Source of the DNA: Ruegeria_B marisflavi
GTDB lineage: Bacteria; Pseudomonadota; Alphaproteobacteria; Rhodobacterales; Rhodobacteraceae
Assembly (NCBI RefSeq): GCF_025673445.1
Contig: NZ_JAOVQN010000001.1
Location: 62,001-126,000, forward strand
Direction: 5' to 3'
Length of the DNA: 64,000 nucleotides
Shown: piece by piece, positions 51,086 through 59,539 of the stretch
How positions within the stretch are numbered: the first letter of the stretch is position 1
How the letters are laid out: every line of letters begins with the position of its first letter
Notes under the pieces: generated by a model
Told to the model about the DNA's origin: nothing
The model's input: only the letters and a program-made list of their open reading frames with translations
Databases searched by the model: none
Position numbers and translations under genes: made by a program

Positions 51086-51931
51086 TCAGACGGTGATTCT
51101 CATCCAGTCCGGCGGCAGGATATCGGGGTTGCTCAGCTTTGGGTCGCCGAACCAGCGGGTGGGTCCTGCGACCCGTTTTTCCGGGTTGCTGTTAAGCCAG
51201 GCCGCCCACCACGAGAAAGAGGAATTGCCGATGATGTTGTGTCGGCACAGGCTCATCAGGCGCATGTCCTCGAAATCGGCCTCTGGTCCGTTGAAATCGA
51301 CTACCACCTTTTCCACCGGCAAGGGCAGGTTCGCCTTGGCCCAGTCCGGGTCATCGGAAAACACATAGACCACCGGGTCGCCTGTGATGCCGCGCATCAC
51401 GGCCTCCAGCGCCGCCTCGTAGTAGCGCTGATCGCAAAGCGCATGCGCGGCAAGGGCCACATAGTCTCCGCGCCGGACATGCAGCGAGATCGTTTCCGAT
51501 CCGGCGATGCGTTCGGCCATGTCCGCATTGCGGCTGTCACTGAATGGGGGAAAGGTGAAATCCGACCGGATGCGGTGGCTGATATGTTCGAAGTACCGCT
51601 CGGACTGCCAGTACCCGTGCAGATAGGTACCATCGCTCCAGGTCTCGATCTGGGGGTTGTAGCCAAGTCCGCGCTCGCGCCGGAACCTCGGGCGCGTGCC
51701 AAAGGCGCGCCACAGACCGTAACGCAATGCCCCGTCCCGTTTCAGCGGCGGCAGGTGTTCGGGTTCGGCCAGGTCCAGATCGAACACCCGTGTCAGCACA
51801 CCTTCGCCGCGCGCCTCTGCCTCGCGGCTGTCGATGCCCACGCGCGTACAGAGGCGCGCCGCCAATCCGGCGGCGGCGGCGTATTGGAACATCTGGTTGC
51901 CGAGACGGCCGTGCAGGCGTGCAGTGATCAT
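51086..51931 (-). CDS. GT11 alpha-1,2-fucosyltransferase-family glycosyltransferase
   Basis: The 281-residue enzyme shows GRLGNQMFQYAAA near residue 9, SLHVRRGDYV near residue 149 (the GDP-fucose binding motif of GT11), YVFSDDPDWAK near residue 191 and NSSFSWWAAWLN near residue 238. It would transfer fucose from GDP-fucose to a galactose on a surface polysaccharide. No sugar-nucleotide or other polysaccharide synthesis genes adjoin it. It is divergent from the glyoxalase-like gene with a 236-base gap, and the start at 51931 follows GGGGA. Confidence 0.88.
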   Translation of the reverse strand: MITARLHGRLGNQMFQYAAAAGLAARLCTRVGIDSREAEARGEGVLTRVFDLDLAEPEHLPPLKRDGALRYGLWRAFGTRPRFRRERGLGYNPQIETWSDGTYLHGYWQSERYFEHISHRIRSDFTFPPFSDSRNADMAERIAGSETISLHVRRGDYVALAAHALCDQRYYEAALEAVMRGITGDPVVYVFSDDPDWAKANLPLPVEKVVVDFNGPEADFEDMRLMSLCRHNIIGNSSFSWWAAWLNSNPEKRVAGPTRWFGDPKLSNPDILPPDWMRITV

Positions 51932-52167
51932 GAGGTCCCCGGGTTTCTTCGGCCTGTTTAGGGTCAAATGCCGCCCCGTACCAGCCTCGTTGACAGAAGG
52001 CCTGCGCGCACCTATGCAAGGCTCAGGTTCGGGTTCCCTGCCGCTCGCGGCCCTTGGGGCTATGGTGAAACCCGGTTTTCTGATGATCCTTGCCCCTTTC
52101 CCGGCGCATGGATGGCAATGCGAGCCCCGTCCGATCTGATGCGCCCGTTTGGGAAAACGAGGCAAAG

Positions 52168-52602
52168 ATGAAAAACGATCAAGAGATTGCTCCGATCGAG
52201 GAGTTGAAGGCGCAGGCCAAGCGGCTGCGCGGAAAACTGCGCGATACCGGCGCCGAGCTGAGCCATGCGCAGGCGCTGGAACTGGTGGCACATCAGCATG
52301 GCGTGCGCGACTGGAATACGCTTGTGGCCCGTGCGGGCAACCGCTTGCACTTGCGGGTCGGCGACCGCGTCAGCGGCGATTACCTGGGCCAGCCTTTCAC
52401 GGGCGAGATCCGGGGGCTGACGGTGATGGGCGACGGCGCGCACAGGCGGATCACGCTGCATTTCGATCAGCCGGTCGATGTGGTAACCTTCGACAGTTTC
52501 TCGGCCTTCCGGCAGCGCGTCAGCAGTGTGATTGGCTGGGACGGAAGGTCAACTCGCTGCACATCGGACGGTCGGCCACAACTGGTGGTTCGCCCGGTCT
52601 GA
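52168..52602 (+). CDS. Small protein with glyoxalase-related helical domain
   Basis: The 144-residue protein contains PIEELKAQAKRLRGKL and LSHAQALELVAHQHGVRDWNTLVA (residues 12-60), a helical region found as an extension of some glyoxalase-superfamily and toxin-associated proteins. It then has a beta-rich half with GDRVSGDYLGQPFTGEI and ITLHFDQPVDVVTFDSF. No catalytic site is visible and I cannot name a function. GAGG precedes the ATG at 52168. The frame is open further upstream without a ribosome site. Confidence 0.7.
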   Translation: MKNDQEIAPIEELKAQAKRLRGKLRDTGAELSHAQALELVAHQHGVRDWNTLVARAGNRLHLRVGDRVSGDYLGQPFTGEIRGLTVMGDGAHRRITLHFDQPVDVVTFDSFSAFRQRVSSVIGWDGRSTRCTSDGRPQLVVRPV

Positions 52603-52742
52603 CCGGTTCCCGCACCGGCGCGCGCTGGTTCCCGCCAGTGGCGCCGGTTTCTCTTTCAATCCGCAGAAAAACACTGTATGCGCGCACAATCTGAGACGTG
52701 GTGCCCCGACCCCGGCACCGTGAAGGAAATGATAACGGGGTC

Positions 52743-52800
52743 GGCGGCAATGGGGCCGCCATTGAAACGGGAGACCCGGGATACGCCTGGGAGTGCTCCC
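52743..52800 (+). promoter_or_regulatory. Structured 5' leader of pnp
   Basis: Two hairpins lie just before the pnp ribosome site. The first is GGCGGC-AATGGG-GCCGCC at 52743-52760. The second is a nested stem in which GGGAG pairs with CTCCC (52769-52800) around CCCGGG-ATACG-CCTGGG. In E. coli a pnp leader stem is cut by RNase III and used by PNPase to limit its own synthesis. A similar control is plausible here but not shown. Confidence 0.55.
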
Positions 52801-52815
52801 ATCTAGGATACGCAT

Positions 52816-54960
52816 ATGTTTGATGTAACGACGAAATCGATGCAGTGGGGCGAGGAAACGCTTACACTGGAAACGGGTAAGATTGCCCGTCAGGCCGACG
52901 GTTCGGTGATCGCCACTCTGGGCGAGACCCGCGTGATGGCCAACGTGACCTTTGCCCGCGAGCAGAAGCCGGGCCAGGATTTCTTTCCCCTGACGGTTCA
53001 CTATCAGGAAAAATACTATGCCGCGGGCAAGGTGCCGGGCGGTTTCTTCAAGCGCGAGGCGCGCCCGACCGAGAAGGAAACGCTGACCGCGCGCCTGATC
53101 GACCGGCCGATCCGTCCGCTGTTCGTGCCCGGCTTCAAGAACGAAGTGCTGGTGATGTGCACCGTGCTGAGCCACGACCTGGTTAACGATCCCGATATCG
53201 TGGCGATGATCGCCGCTTCGGCCGCGCTGACCATCTCGGGCGTGCCGTTCATGGGTCCGATCGCGGGCTGCCGCGTGGGCTTTGTCGATGGTGAATATGT
53301 CCTGAACCCGACTGTCGACGACATGCAGGACCTGCGCCTGAATCCCGAACAGCGTCTGGACTTGGTTGTCGCCGGAACCAAGGACGCCGTGATGATGGTG
53401 GAATCCGAGGCCTATGAACTGACCGAGGCCGAGATGCTGGGCGCCGTGACCTTTGCGCATGAGCAGATTCAGCCGGTGGTCGACCTGATCATCGCCTTTG
53501 CCGAGCAATGCGCCAAGGAACCGTTTGACTTTACCCCGCCGGACTATTCCGACCTCTACGCCGCCGTCAAAGCCGCTGGTGAAGAGCAGATGCGCGCCGC
53601 ATTTGCCATCACCGACAAGCAGGAGCGCACCGCAGCCGTTGCCGCCGCGCGCGAGGCCATCAAGGCCGCCCTGTCCGAGGAACAGCTGGCGGACGGCAAC
53701 CTCGGCTCGGCCCTGAAGAAACTCGAAGCCGGCATCCTGCGCGGCGACGTGGTCAAGGGTGGCAAGCGGATTGACGGCCGTGACACCACCACCGTGCGTC
53801 CGATCGTGGCCGAAACCGGCTTGCTGCCGCGGACCCATGGTTCGGCCCTGTTCACCCGGGGCGAGACCCAGGGTCTGGTCGTGACCACGCTGGGCACCGG
53901 CGACGATGAACAGTTCATCGACGCGCTGCACGGTAACTTCAAATCGAACTTCCTGCTGCATTACAACTTCCCTCCCTATTCGGTGGGCGAGGTTGGCCGT
54001 GTGGGTTCGCCCGGCCGTCGTGAGATCGGCCATGGCAAACTGGCCTGGCGCGCGCTTCAAGCGGTGCTGCCGGCGCCGACCGACTTCCCCTATACCATCC
54101 GCGTTGTGTCCGAGATCACCGAGTCGAACGGTTCGTCCTCGATGGCATCGGTCTGCGGCGGTTCGCTGTCGATGATGGATGCGGGCGTGCCGCTGAAATC
54201 CGCCGTTGCCGGTGTGGCCATGGGCCTGATCCTGGAAGACGACGGATCTTATGCGGTTCTGACCGACATCCTGGGTGACGAAGACCACCTGGGCGACATG
54301 GACTTCAAGGTGGCAGGGACCGAAAACGGCATCACCTCGTTGCAGATGGACATCAAGGTCGCAGGCATCACGCCCGAGATCATGGAGAAAGCCCTGTCGC
54401 AGGCCAAGGATGGCCGGATGCACATCCTGAGCGAGATGAACAAGGCGCTGTCTGGCGCCGCTGACTTCTCGGTTCACGCACCGCGCATCGAGACCATGCA
54501 GATCCCCACCGACAAGATCCGCGAAGTGATCGGTTCAGGCGGCAAGGTGATCCGCGAGATCGTCGAAGTGTCGGGCGCCAAGGTCGATATCAACGACGAT
54601 GGCATCATCAAGATCGCCTCGCCCAACGGCGACTCGATCAAGAAGGCCTATGACATGATCTGGTCGATCGTTGCCGAGCCGGAAGAGGGTCAGGTTTATA
54701 CCGGCAAGGTCGTGAAGATCGTCGATTTCGGCGCCTTCGTGAACTTCTTTGGCAAGCGCGACGGTCTGGTGCACGTGTCCCAGATCGAGAACCGCCGCCT
54801 GAACCATCCCTCGGACGTTCTGAAGGAAGGTCAGGAAGTGAAGGTCAAGCTGCTGGGCTTTGACGATCGCGGCAAGGTGCGCCTGTCGATGAAGGTTGTC
54901 GATCAGGAAACCGGCGAAGAGATCGTGCCGGAAAAGAAAGAGGCCTCTGAGGCTGAATAA
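52816..54960 (+). CDS. pnp: Polyribonucleotide nucleotidyltransferase (PNPase)
   Basis: PNPase degrades RNA phosphorolytically from the 3' end as part of the degradosome. The 714-residue product has the complete order: RNase PH-like domain 1 (from residue 1), an all-helical linker, RNase PH-like domain 2 (TRGETQGLVVTTLGTGDDEQ near residue 350), a KH domain with IGSGGKVIREIVEVSG near residue 573, and an S1 domain with TGKVVKIVDFGAFVNF near residue 630. AGGA precedes the ATG. Unusually, rpsO is not directly upstream. A strong terminator follows. Confidence 0.97.
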   Translation: MFDVTTKSMQWGEETLTLETGKIARQADGSVIATLGETRVMANVTFAREQKPGQDFFPLTVHYQEKYYAAGKVPGGFFKREARPTEKETLTARLIDRPIRPLFVPGFKNEVLVMCTVLSHDLVNDPDIVAMIAASAALTISGVPFMGPIAGCRVGFVDGEYVLNPTVDDMQDLRLNPEQRLDLVVAGTKDAVMMVESEAYELTEAEMLGAVTFAHEQIQPVVDLIIAFAEQCAKEPFDFTPPDYSDLYAAVKAAGEEQMRAAFAITDKQERTAAVAAAREAIKAALSEEQLADGNLGSALKKLEAGILRGDVVKGGKRIDGRDTTTVRPIVAETGLLPRTHGSALFTRGETQGLVVTTLGTGDDEQFIDALHGNFKSNFLLHYNFPPYSVGEVGRVGSPGRREIGHGKLAWRALQAVLPAPTDFPYTIRVVSEITESNGSSSMASVCGGSLSMMDAGVPLKSAVAGVAMGLILEDDGSYAVLTDILGDEDHLGDMDFKVAGTENGITSLQMDIKVAGITPEIMEKALSQAKDGRMHILSEMNKALSGAADFSVHAPRIETMQIPTDKIREVIGSGGKVIREIVEVSGAKVDINDDGIIKIASPNGDSIKKAYDMIWSIVAEPEEGQVYTGKVVKIVDFGAFVNFFGKRDGLVHVSQIENRRLNHPSDVLKEGQEVKVKLLGFDDRGKVRLSMKVVDQETGEEIVPEKKEASEAE

Positions 54961-54982
54961 GCCTCTGGTCTTGCAGAGACGG

Positions 54983-55013
54983 AAAGGCCCGGACATCCTG
55001 TCTGGGCCTTTTT
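54983..55013 (+). terminator. Rho-independent terminator of pnp
   Basis: AAAGGCCCGGACA and TGTCTGGGCCTTT pair along 13 bases (one G-U) with a TCC loop, and the T-run continues to 55013. It lies 22 bases past the stop codon. Confidence 0.9.
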
Positions 55014-55058
55014 CATTCGGGCCGCGTGTTTGGACTGGCGGCGACAAGGAGGTCCGGC

Positions 55059-55769
55059 ATGGATCTGATCGGTTTCGTCATTCATCTGGAACGCGCCAAG
55101 GACCGGCGCGCGCAAGCTGAGACCCTGGTGGAGCAACTGCCGTATGCCGCGCTGTTGCCTGCCGTCGATGGCGCGGCACTGGCGCCGGAGGCGCGGGGCC
55201 GGGCCTTTCGGCCCGGGATCCTGCAACCCGCTTATCCCTTTGATCTGCGTCCGGGCGAGATAGGTTGTTTCCTCAGCCACCGCGCCGCCTGGGCCCGGCT
55301 GGTCGAGAGTGATGCCGAGGCCGCGCTGATTATCGAAGATGACATGGCGCTGGAGACGGGTTTCGCCGATGCGCTGGCGCTGGCGCAGCGCCATGTGGCG
55401 CAGATGGGTTATATCCAGTTCCAGACCCGTCCGGTGACCGCGTCCGCGATAGATCAGCAGGGGCAGGCGGTGTTGACGCAACCTGAACTGACACCGCTGC
55501 GCACCTCGGGCCAGTTGGTGGCGCGTTGGGCGGCCGAGCGGTTGCTGTGCCTGACCGAACCCTTTGACCGGCCGGTGGACACCTTCCTGCAAATGCACTG
55601 GCATACCGGGTTGCGGTTGGGGGTGATCAGCCCCTCGGGTCTGACCGACCGGACCGAGGCCATTGGCGGCAGCACCATCGGTGCAAAGAAGAGCCTGGCC
55701 GAGCGGTTGACCCGTGAATGGCATCGCGCGCGGTATCGCGCGGCGGTGCGGCGGCTGACACGCGGCTGA
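55059..55769 (+). CDS. Glycosyltransferase family 25 (LPS biosynthesis type)
   Basis: The 236-residue protein has FVIHLERAKDRRAQAE near residue 6, LPAVDGAAL near residue 40, GEIGCFLSHRAAW near residue 74 and the acidic metal-binding ALIIEDDMAL near residue 98. This is the standard GT25 order for beta-galactosyl or glucosyl transfer to lipooligosaccharide. AAGGAGG precedes the ATG at 55059. It converges on a FkbM-type methyltransferase gene 7 bases away; with the GT11 gene they suggest surface-glycan work in this part of the chromosome. Confidence 0.87.
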   Translation: MDLIGFVIHLERAKDRRAQAETLVEQLPYAALLPAVDGAALAPEARGRAFRPGILQPAYPFDLRPGEIGCFLSHRAAWARLVESDAEAALIIEDDMALETGFADALALAQRHVAQMGYIQFQTRPVTASAIDQQGQAVLTQPELTPLRTSGQLVARWAAERLLCLTEPFDRPVDTFLQMHWHTGLRLGVISPSGLTDRTEAIGGSTIGAKKSLAERLTREWHRARYRAAVRRLTRG

Positions 55770-55776
55770 AGGCGCC

Positions 55777-56433
55777 TCAGCGCAGGCGCCATTCCTCCCA
55801 GATGAACGGATAGCACCAAGCGCAATTATGGGTTTCCCCCAGTCGCGCGCAGATCGCGTTGCGGGTCTCGATCAAGGCCGGTTCGAACAGGTGAAACTGA
55901 ACCTGAAGCCGCGCGATGCGGGGCATCAGCCCGCTGTCCAGCAGGGCGGGCAGCAGATCGTATTCGCCGCCCTCGATATTGACCTTCATCAATTCGACCC
56001 GGTCCAGCCCCAGTTCGGCAAAGACCGCGCCGACGGGGCGCACCGGCGCCACAAGCGCGCCGTCCTGTCCGCCAAAGGCTGAGGAGGCATCGCCGTCGTC
56101 GCTGAGCGTCAGGGTGCCCTCGGCCCCGCCCATGGCGAAATCATGCACCATGATATTCGGCCGATCCGCGAATTTTGTCCGCAGCGCGCTGGCAAAGCGT
56201 GGGTGAGGCTCGAACACATGCACCTGCGCCTTGGGTTGAACGGAAATGACACGGTCGGCCCAGCCACCTTCGAATCCGCCGACGTCCAGCACCACGGCGT
56301 CCGGAGGTAGATCGTCATAGGTGTAAAAGCGGGTCTGGAGCGCGTTTTCCACGCGCCACGCCTTGAGCCCGGCATAATGCTCGGCCTTCCAGGGGTTGCG
56401 GCGCAGGTCGAGCCAGCGTTTCAAAGAGGCCAT
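55777..56433 (-). CDS. FkbM-family methyltransferase
   Basis: The 218-residue protein has a SAM-binding fold with VVLDVGGFEGGWADRV near residue 47, VHVFEPHPRF near residue 70 and the FkbM hallmark VELMKVNIEGGEYDLL near residue 140. Members O-methylate sugars or polyketides. The C-terminal HNCAWCYPFIWEEWRLR is unusual in composition. The ATG at 56433 (MASLKRW) was taken over an earlier start. It converges with the GT25 gene, consistent with methylation of a surface sugar, which is inference. Confidence 0.83.
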   Translation of the reverse strand: MASLKRWLDLRRNPWKAEHYAGLKAWRVENALQTRFYTYDDLPPDAVVLDVGGFEGGWADRVISVQPKAQVHVFEPHPRFASALRTKFADRPNIMVHDFAMGGAEGTLTLSDDGDASSAFGGQDGALVAPVRPVGAVFAELGLDRVELMKVNIEGGEYDLLPALLDSGLMPRIARLQVQFHLFEPALIETRNAICARLGETHNCAWCYPFIWEEWRLR

Positions 56434-56487
56434 GGCGTGCGTCTTTCTTGGTTGGCGGGCGCAGGTCACCCCGCGCCCGCAATGGGC

Positions 56488-57141
56488 TTAGCCCGGGTTT
56501 TTCGCAAACCGCAGATAAGGCAGTTTGATGTCCAGCGCACCGTATTTTTCCTCGGCGGCGGCATTGTCCAGTGCCAGCGCAACGATCACGTCCTGACCGG
56601 TTTGCCAGTTGGCGGGGGTGGCCAGCGGTTGCTGATAGGTGCGCTGCAACCCGTCGAGCGCGCGCAGCACCTCGGCAAAGTTGCGCCCGACCGACATCGG
56701 ATAGGTCATCGACAGTTGCAGCTTCTTGTCGGGGCTGATGATGAAGACCGACCGCACCGTGGCGCTGTCGGCAGGGGTGCGGCCGTCGGGTAAGTAGGCG
56801 TCGGCAGGCAGCATGTCAAAGGCCTTGGACACAGCCAGCCCCTCGTCGGCGATGATCGGGAACCCGGCGCTGGTGCCGGCAAAGCTCTCGATATCGCCTT
56901 TCCATTTCTTGTGATCCTCGACCCCGTCGACCGAAACGCCGATCACCTTGGTGTTGCGTTTGGCCCATTCATCGGCCAGCTGCGCGACGGCGCCGAATTC
57001 GGTGGTGCAGACCGGGGTAAAGTCCTTGGGGTGCGAGAACAGGATGGCCCAGCTATCGCCGATCCAGTCGTGAAAGCTGATCGTGCCCTTGTCCGTCTCG
57101 GCGGTAAAGTTGGGAACGATGTCGTTGATGCGCAAGCCCAT
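56488..57141 (-). CDS. 1-Cys peroxiredoxin (Prx6 type)
   Basis: The 217-residue enzyme reduces hydrogen peroxide and alkyl hydroperoxides. The peroxidatic cysteine is C45 in HPKDFTPVCTTEF. The C-terminal extension with YPMSVGRNFAEVLR near residue 146 and LPYLRFAKNPG at the end is typical of Prx6, and no second resolving cysteine is seen. AAAGGAG lies before the ATG. It is divergent from the aldehyde dehydrogenase gene, and the shared 228-base promoter region carries an 18-bp palindrome. Confidence 0.93.
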   Translation of the reverse strand: MGLRINDIVPNFTAETDKGTISFHDWIGDSWAILFSHPKDFTPVCTTEFGAVAQLADEWAKRNTKVIGVSVDGVEDHKKWKGDIESFAGTSAGFPIIADEGLAVSKAFDMLPADAYLPDGRTPADSATVRSVFIISPDKKLQLSMTYPMSVGRNFAEVLRALDGLQRTYQQPLATPANWQTGQDVIVALALDNAAAEEKYGALDIKLPYLRFAKNPG

Positions 57142-57258
57142 GGCTGTCTCCTTTGATACAAAAGCGAGTCGTATGACGCCAATCTAGTCAGTGCCATCCC
57201 TGGGTTACATACCCGTGACAAGGTGCCGCCGCCTGTATCGGCCATGATTCGTGATTCC

Positions 57259-57276
57259 ATAATTTGATCAAATTAT
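57259..57276. promoter_or_regulatory. 18-bp AT-rich palindrome between prx and aldehyde dehydrogenase
   Basis: ATAATTTGATCAAATTAT is a perfect inverted repeat 118 bases upstream of the peroxiredoxin start and 94 bases upstream of the dehydrogenase start. Its AT richness stands out in this GC-rich DNA. It is a strong operator candidate; the TTTGATCAAA core recalls GntR-type sites, but no regulator gene is adjacent. Confidence 0.7.
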
Positions 57277-57369
57277 TCAGTCCCCCTCTTGTCGTCGCCT
57301 GGGCAGAGTGACAAAGTACCCAAGATTCCCGACCGCCCGGTCGAAACAGCCTGATCAGGAGAGGCAGAC

Positions 57370-58809
57370 ATGCTTGAGAAACGCGAGTTCTACATCAACG
57401 GCAAATGGGTCGCGCCTGCCGTCGCCAATGATTTCCACGTCATCAACCCATCGACCGAAGAGCCGTGCGCCGTTATCTCGCTGGGCTCCGAGGCTGATAC
57501 CAACGCTGCTGTCGCAGCTGCCAAGGCTGCCTTTCCTGCCTGGATGGCGACCCCGGTTGCCGAACGTATCGCCCTGGTCGAGAAGCTTGTGGAAGTCTAC
57601 AGCCGCCGGGGGGAGGACCTGGCACAGGCCATGTCGCTGGAAATGGGGGCGCCCATCGACATGTCGCGCACCCAGCAGGTCGGTGCCGGCATTTGGCACC
57701 TCAAGAACTTCCTGACGGCGGCCAAGAACTTTGAATTCGAACGCCCCTTGGGCGATCATGCGCCGAACGACCGGATCATCTATGAGGCGGTGGGCGTTGC
57801 GGCGCTGATCACGCCCTGGAACTGGCCGATGAACCAGGTCACGCTAAAGGTGGGCGCGGCCGCGATCGCCGGATGCACGATGATCCTGAAACCGTCCGAG
57901 CAAAGCCCGCTCAACGCCATGGTCTTTGCCGAGTTGATGGACGAGGCAGGATTCCCGGCCGGTGTCTTCAACCTCGTGAACGGTGACGGCGTTGGTGTCG
58001 GTTCGCAACTTTCCGGCCACCCGGATGTCGACATGGTCAGCTTCACCGGGTCGACCCGCGCCGGTATTGCCATTTCCAAGAACGCCGCCGAGACGCTGAA
58101 GAAGGTGCATCTGGAACTGGGTGGCAAGGGCGCGAACGTGATCTTTGCCGATGCCGATGACAAGGCGGTCAAGCGTGGCGTCCTGCACATGATGAACAAC
58201 ACCGGCCAGAGCTGTAACGCGCCCAGCCGGATGCTGGTGCAGCGGCCAATCTACGATCAGGCGGTCGAAACGGCGGCCGAAGTTGCTAAGAGCGTCACCG
58301 TTGGCAATGCGCTTGACGAAGGCCGCCATATCGGTCCGGTCGTCAACGAACTTCAGTGGAACAAGATCCAAGGCCTGATCCAGAAGGGTATCGACGAAGG
58401 CGCGCGACTGGTCGCGGGTGGGCTTGGCCGTCCCGAAGGGTTCAACAAGGGCTTTTTCGTGCGCCCGACCGTGTTCGCGGATGCCAACAACCAGATGACC
58501 ATCGCGCGCGAGGAAATCTTTGGCCCGGTCCTGACGATGATTCCGTTCGACACCGAAGAGGAAGCCATCGAAATTGCCAATGACACGCCCTATGGCTTGA
58601 CCAACTATGTTCAGACGCAGGACGGTGCTCGGGCAAACCGCATGGCCCGTGTCCTGCGCTCGGGTATGGTTGAAATGAACGGCAAATCCCGTTCGGCCGG
58701 GTCCCCCTTTGGCGGGATGAAACAGTCCGGCAAGGGTCGCGAGGGCGGTGTTTGGGGGTTGGAAGACTTCCTGGAAGTCAAAGCAGTTGGTGGTTGGGCC
58801 GCCGAATAG
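57370..58809 (+). CDS. Aldehyde dehydrogenase-family protein
   Basis: The 479-residue NAD(P)-dependent enzyme has TPWNWPMNQV near residue 148, the cofactor segment SFTGSTRAG near residue 223, the general-base glutamate in LELGGKGANVIF near residue 250, the catalytic cysteine in NNTGQSCNAPSRM near residue 282, and EEIFGPVL near residue 381. The substrate is unknown; betaine-aldehyde dehydrogenase is possible but not favoured by anything specific. CAGGAGAGG precedes the ATG. A hairpin follows. Confidence 0.93.
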   Translation: MLEKREFYINGKWVAPAVANDFHVINPSTEEPCAVISLGSEADTNAAVAAAKAAFPAWMATPVAERIALVEKLVEVYSRRGEDLAQAMSLEMGAPIDMSRTQQVGAGIWHLKNFLTAAKNFEFERPLGDHAPNDRIIYEAVGVAALITPWNWPMNQVTLKVGAAAIAGCTMILKPSEQSPLNAMVFAELMDEAGFPAGVFNLVNGDGVGVGSQLSGHPDVDMVSFTGSTRAGIAISKNAAETLKKVHLELGGKGANVIFADADDKAVKRGVLHMMNNTGQSCNAPSRMLVQRPIYDQAVETAAEVAKSVTVGNALDEGRHIGPVVNELQWNKIQGLIQKGIDEGARLVAGGLGRPEGFNKGFFVRPTVFADANNQMTIAREEIFGPVLTMIPFDTEEEAIEIANDTPYGLTNYVQTQDGARANRMARVLRSGMVEMNGKSRSAGSPFGGMKQSGKGREGGVWGLEDFLEVKAVGGWAAE

Positions 58810-58836
58810 GCCGCGCTGCAACAGTCGGGAACAAGC

Positions 58837-58865
58837 GGGCCGGGCATCTGTTAGGTGCCCGGCCC
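58837..58865. terminator. Hairpin between aldehyde dehydrogenase and the convergent cupin gene
   Basis: GGGCCGGGCA pairs perfectly with TGCCCGGCCC around a 9-base loop. It lies 27 bases after one stop codon and 5 bases before the other gene's stop, followed on the plus strand by GTCTCTTA. It probably serves both directions. Confidence 0.6.
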
Positions 58866-58870
58866 GTCTC

Positions 58871-59539
58871 TTACAGGTCTCTGACCTTGTCGGTCCGCAG
58901 GGGACAGGCCAGATAGACGCCGAATTCCTGACCGATGTCGGCGCTGACGCGGGCGTGCACGCGGCCTTGGCGGTCGAGAAAGCGCTGCTCGTTCTCTACG
59001 GGGAAAATCCCCTCGTGCCAGATGCCGGGATGAATATAGAGCCCCCGCGAACCGTCACACCAGAAAGCAACTACCTTGTCCGGGGTCAGATTGTCGCCCG
59101 GCAGAGCCGCCGGGATGATGAACGGCTTGTTGTCGATGGGCCAGAACATCTGCCCGCCATCCGGGTGATAATTCATATGCCACAGCAATACCTGATCGCG
59201 TGGCGCGGTCTGCCGTTCGGTCTGGGCCTGTTGCGGATCGGTGGACCAGCCCAAAACATAATGTCCTTTAACAGCCTCGTTGGTGCCGTAGAGCACGTCG
59301 CCTTTCCACTCGCCACGGAACGTGCCTTCGACCCAGCCGCCTTCGTCGCCGGTGCCTTCGTCGATCGGGCGCCAGCCTTGTCGGGGCCAGCGCACGATTT
59401 CGATCTCGAACGCGTTGGGATCGTCCACCAGACAGCCATAGCCCTTGACGCTTTCATCCGTGGCCCGGATCAAAGGCACCTCATGCCAGGGCAGCGACGG
59501 CTTGCTGCTGGCCTCGAAGATATATTCCGGCGCGGTCAT
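58871..59539 (-). CDS. AllA-like (ureidoglycolate-lyase-type) cupin, third gene of the tmp operon
   Basis: The 222-residue protein resembles the ureidoglycolate lyase fold in its second half: KPFIIPAALPGDNLTPDKVVAF near residue 137, SRGLYIHPGIWHEGIFPV near residue 165 and RVHARVSADIGQEF near residue 192. The first half is longer than in AllA. Histidines at the GIWHE position and in LWHMNYHPDGG suggest a metal site. It starts at 59539 with GGAGG 4 bases before it and overlaps the tmpB stop as ATGA, so it is co-translated with a phosphonate oxygenase. No allantoin genes are present, so a ureidoglycolate role looks unlikely. Confidence 0.75.
   Translation of the reverse strand: MTAPEYIFEASSKPSLPWHEVPLIRATDESVKGYGCLVDDPNAFEIEIVRWPRQGWRPIDEGTGDEGGWVEGTFRGEWKGDVLYGTNEAVKGHYVLGWSTDPQQAQTERQTAPRDQVLLWHMNYHPDGGQMFWPIDNKPFIIPAALPGDNLTPDKVVAFWCDGSRGLYIHPGIWHEGIFPVENEQRFLDRQGRVHARVSADIGQEFGVYLACPLRTDKVRDL

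Noticed and set aside
52549..54477. 642-codon open frame opposite pnp
   Set aside because: Antisense to a complete pnp with all domains.
58871..59539. Ureidoglycolate lyase acting in allantoin breakdown
   Set aside because: The fold resemblance is real, but no purine or allantoin genes are nearby and the gene is coupled to tmpB, so the family name was kept without the function.
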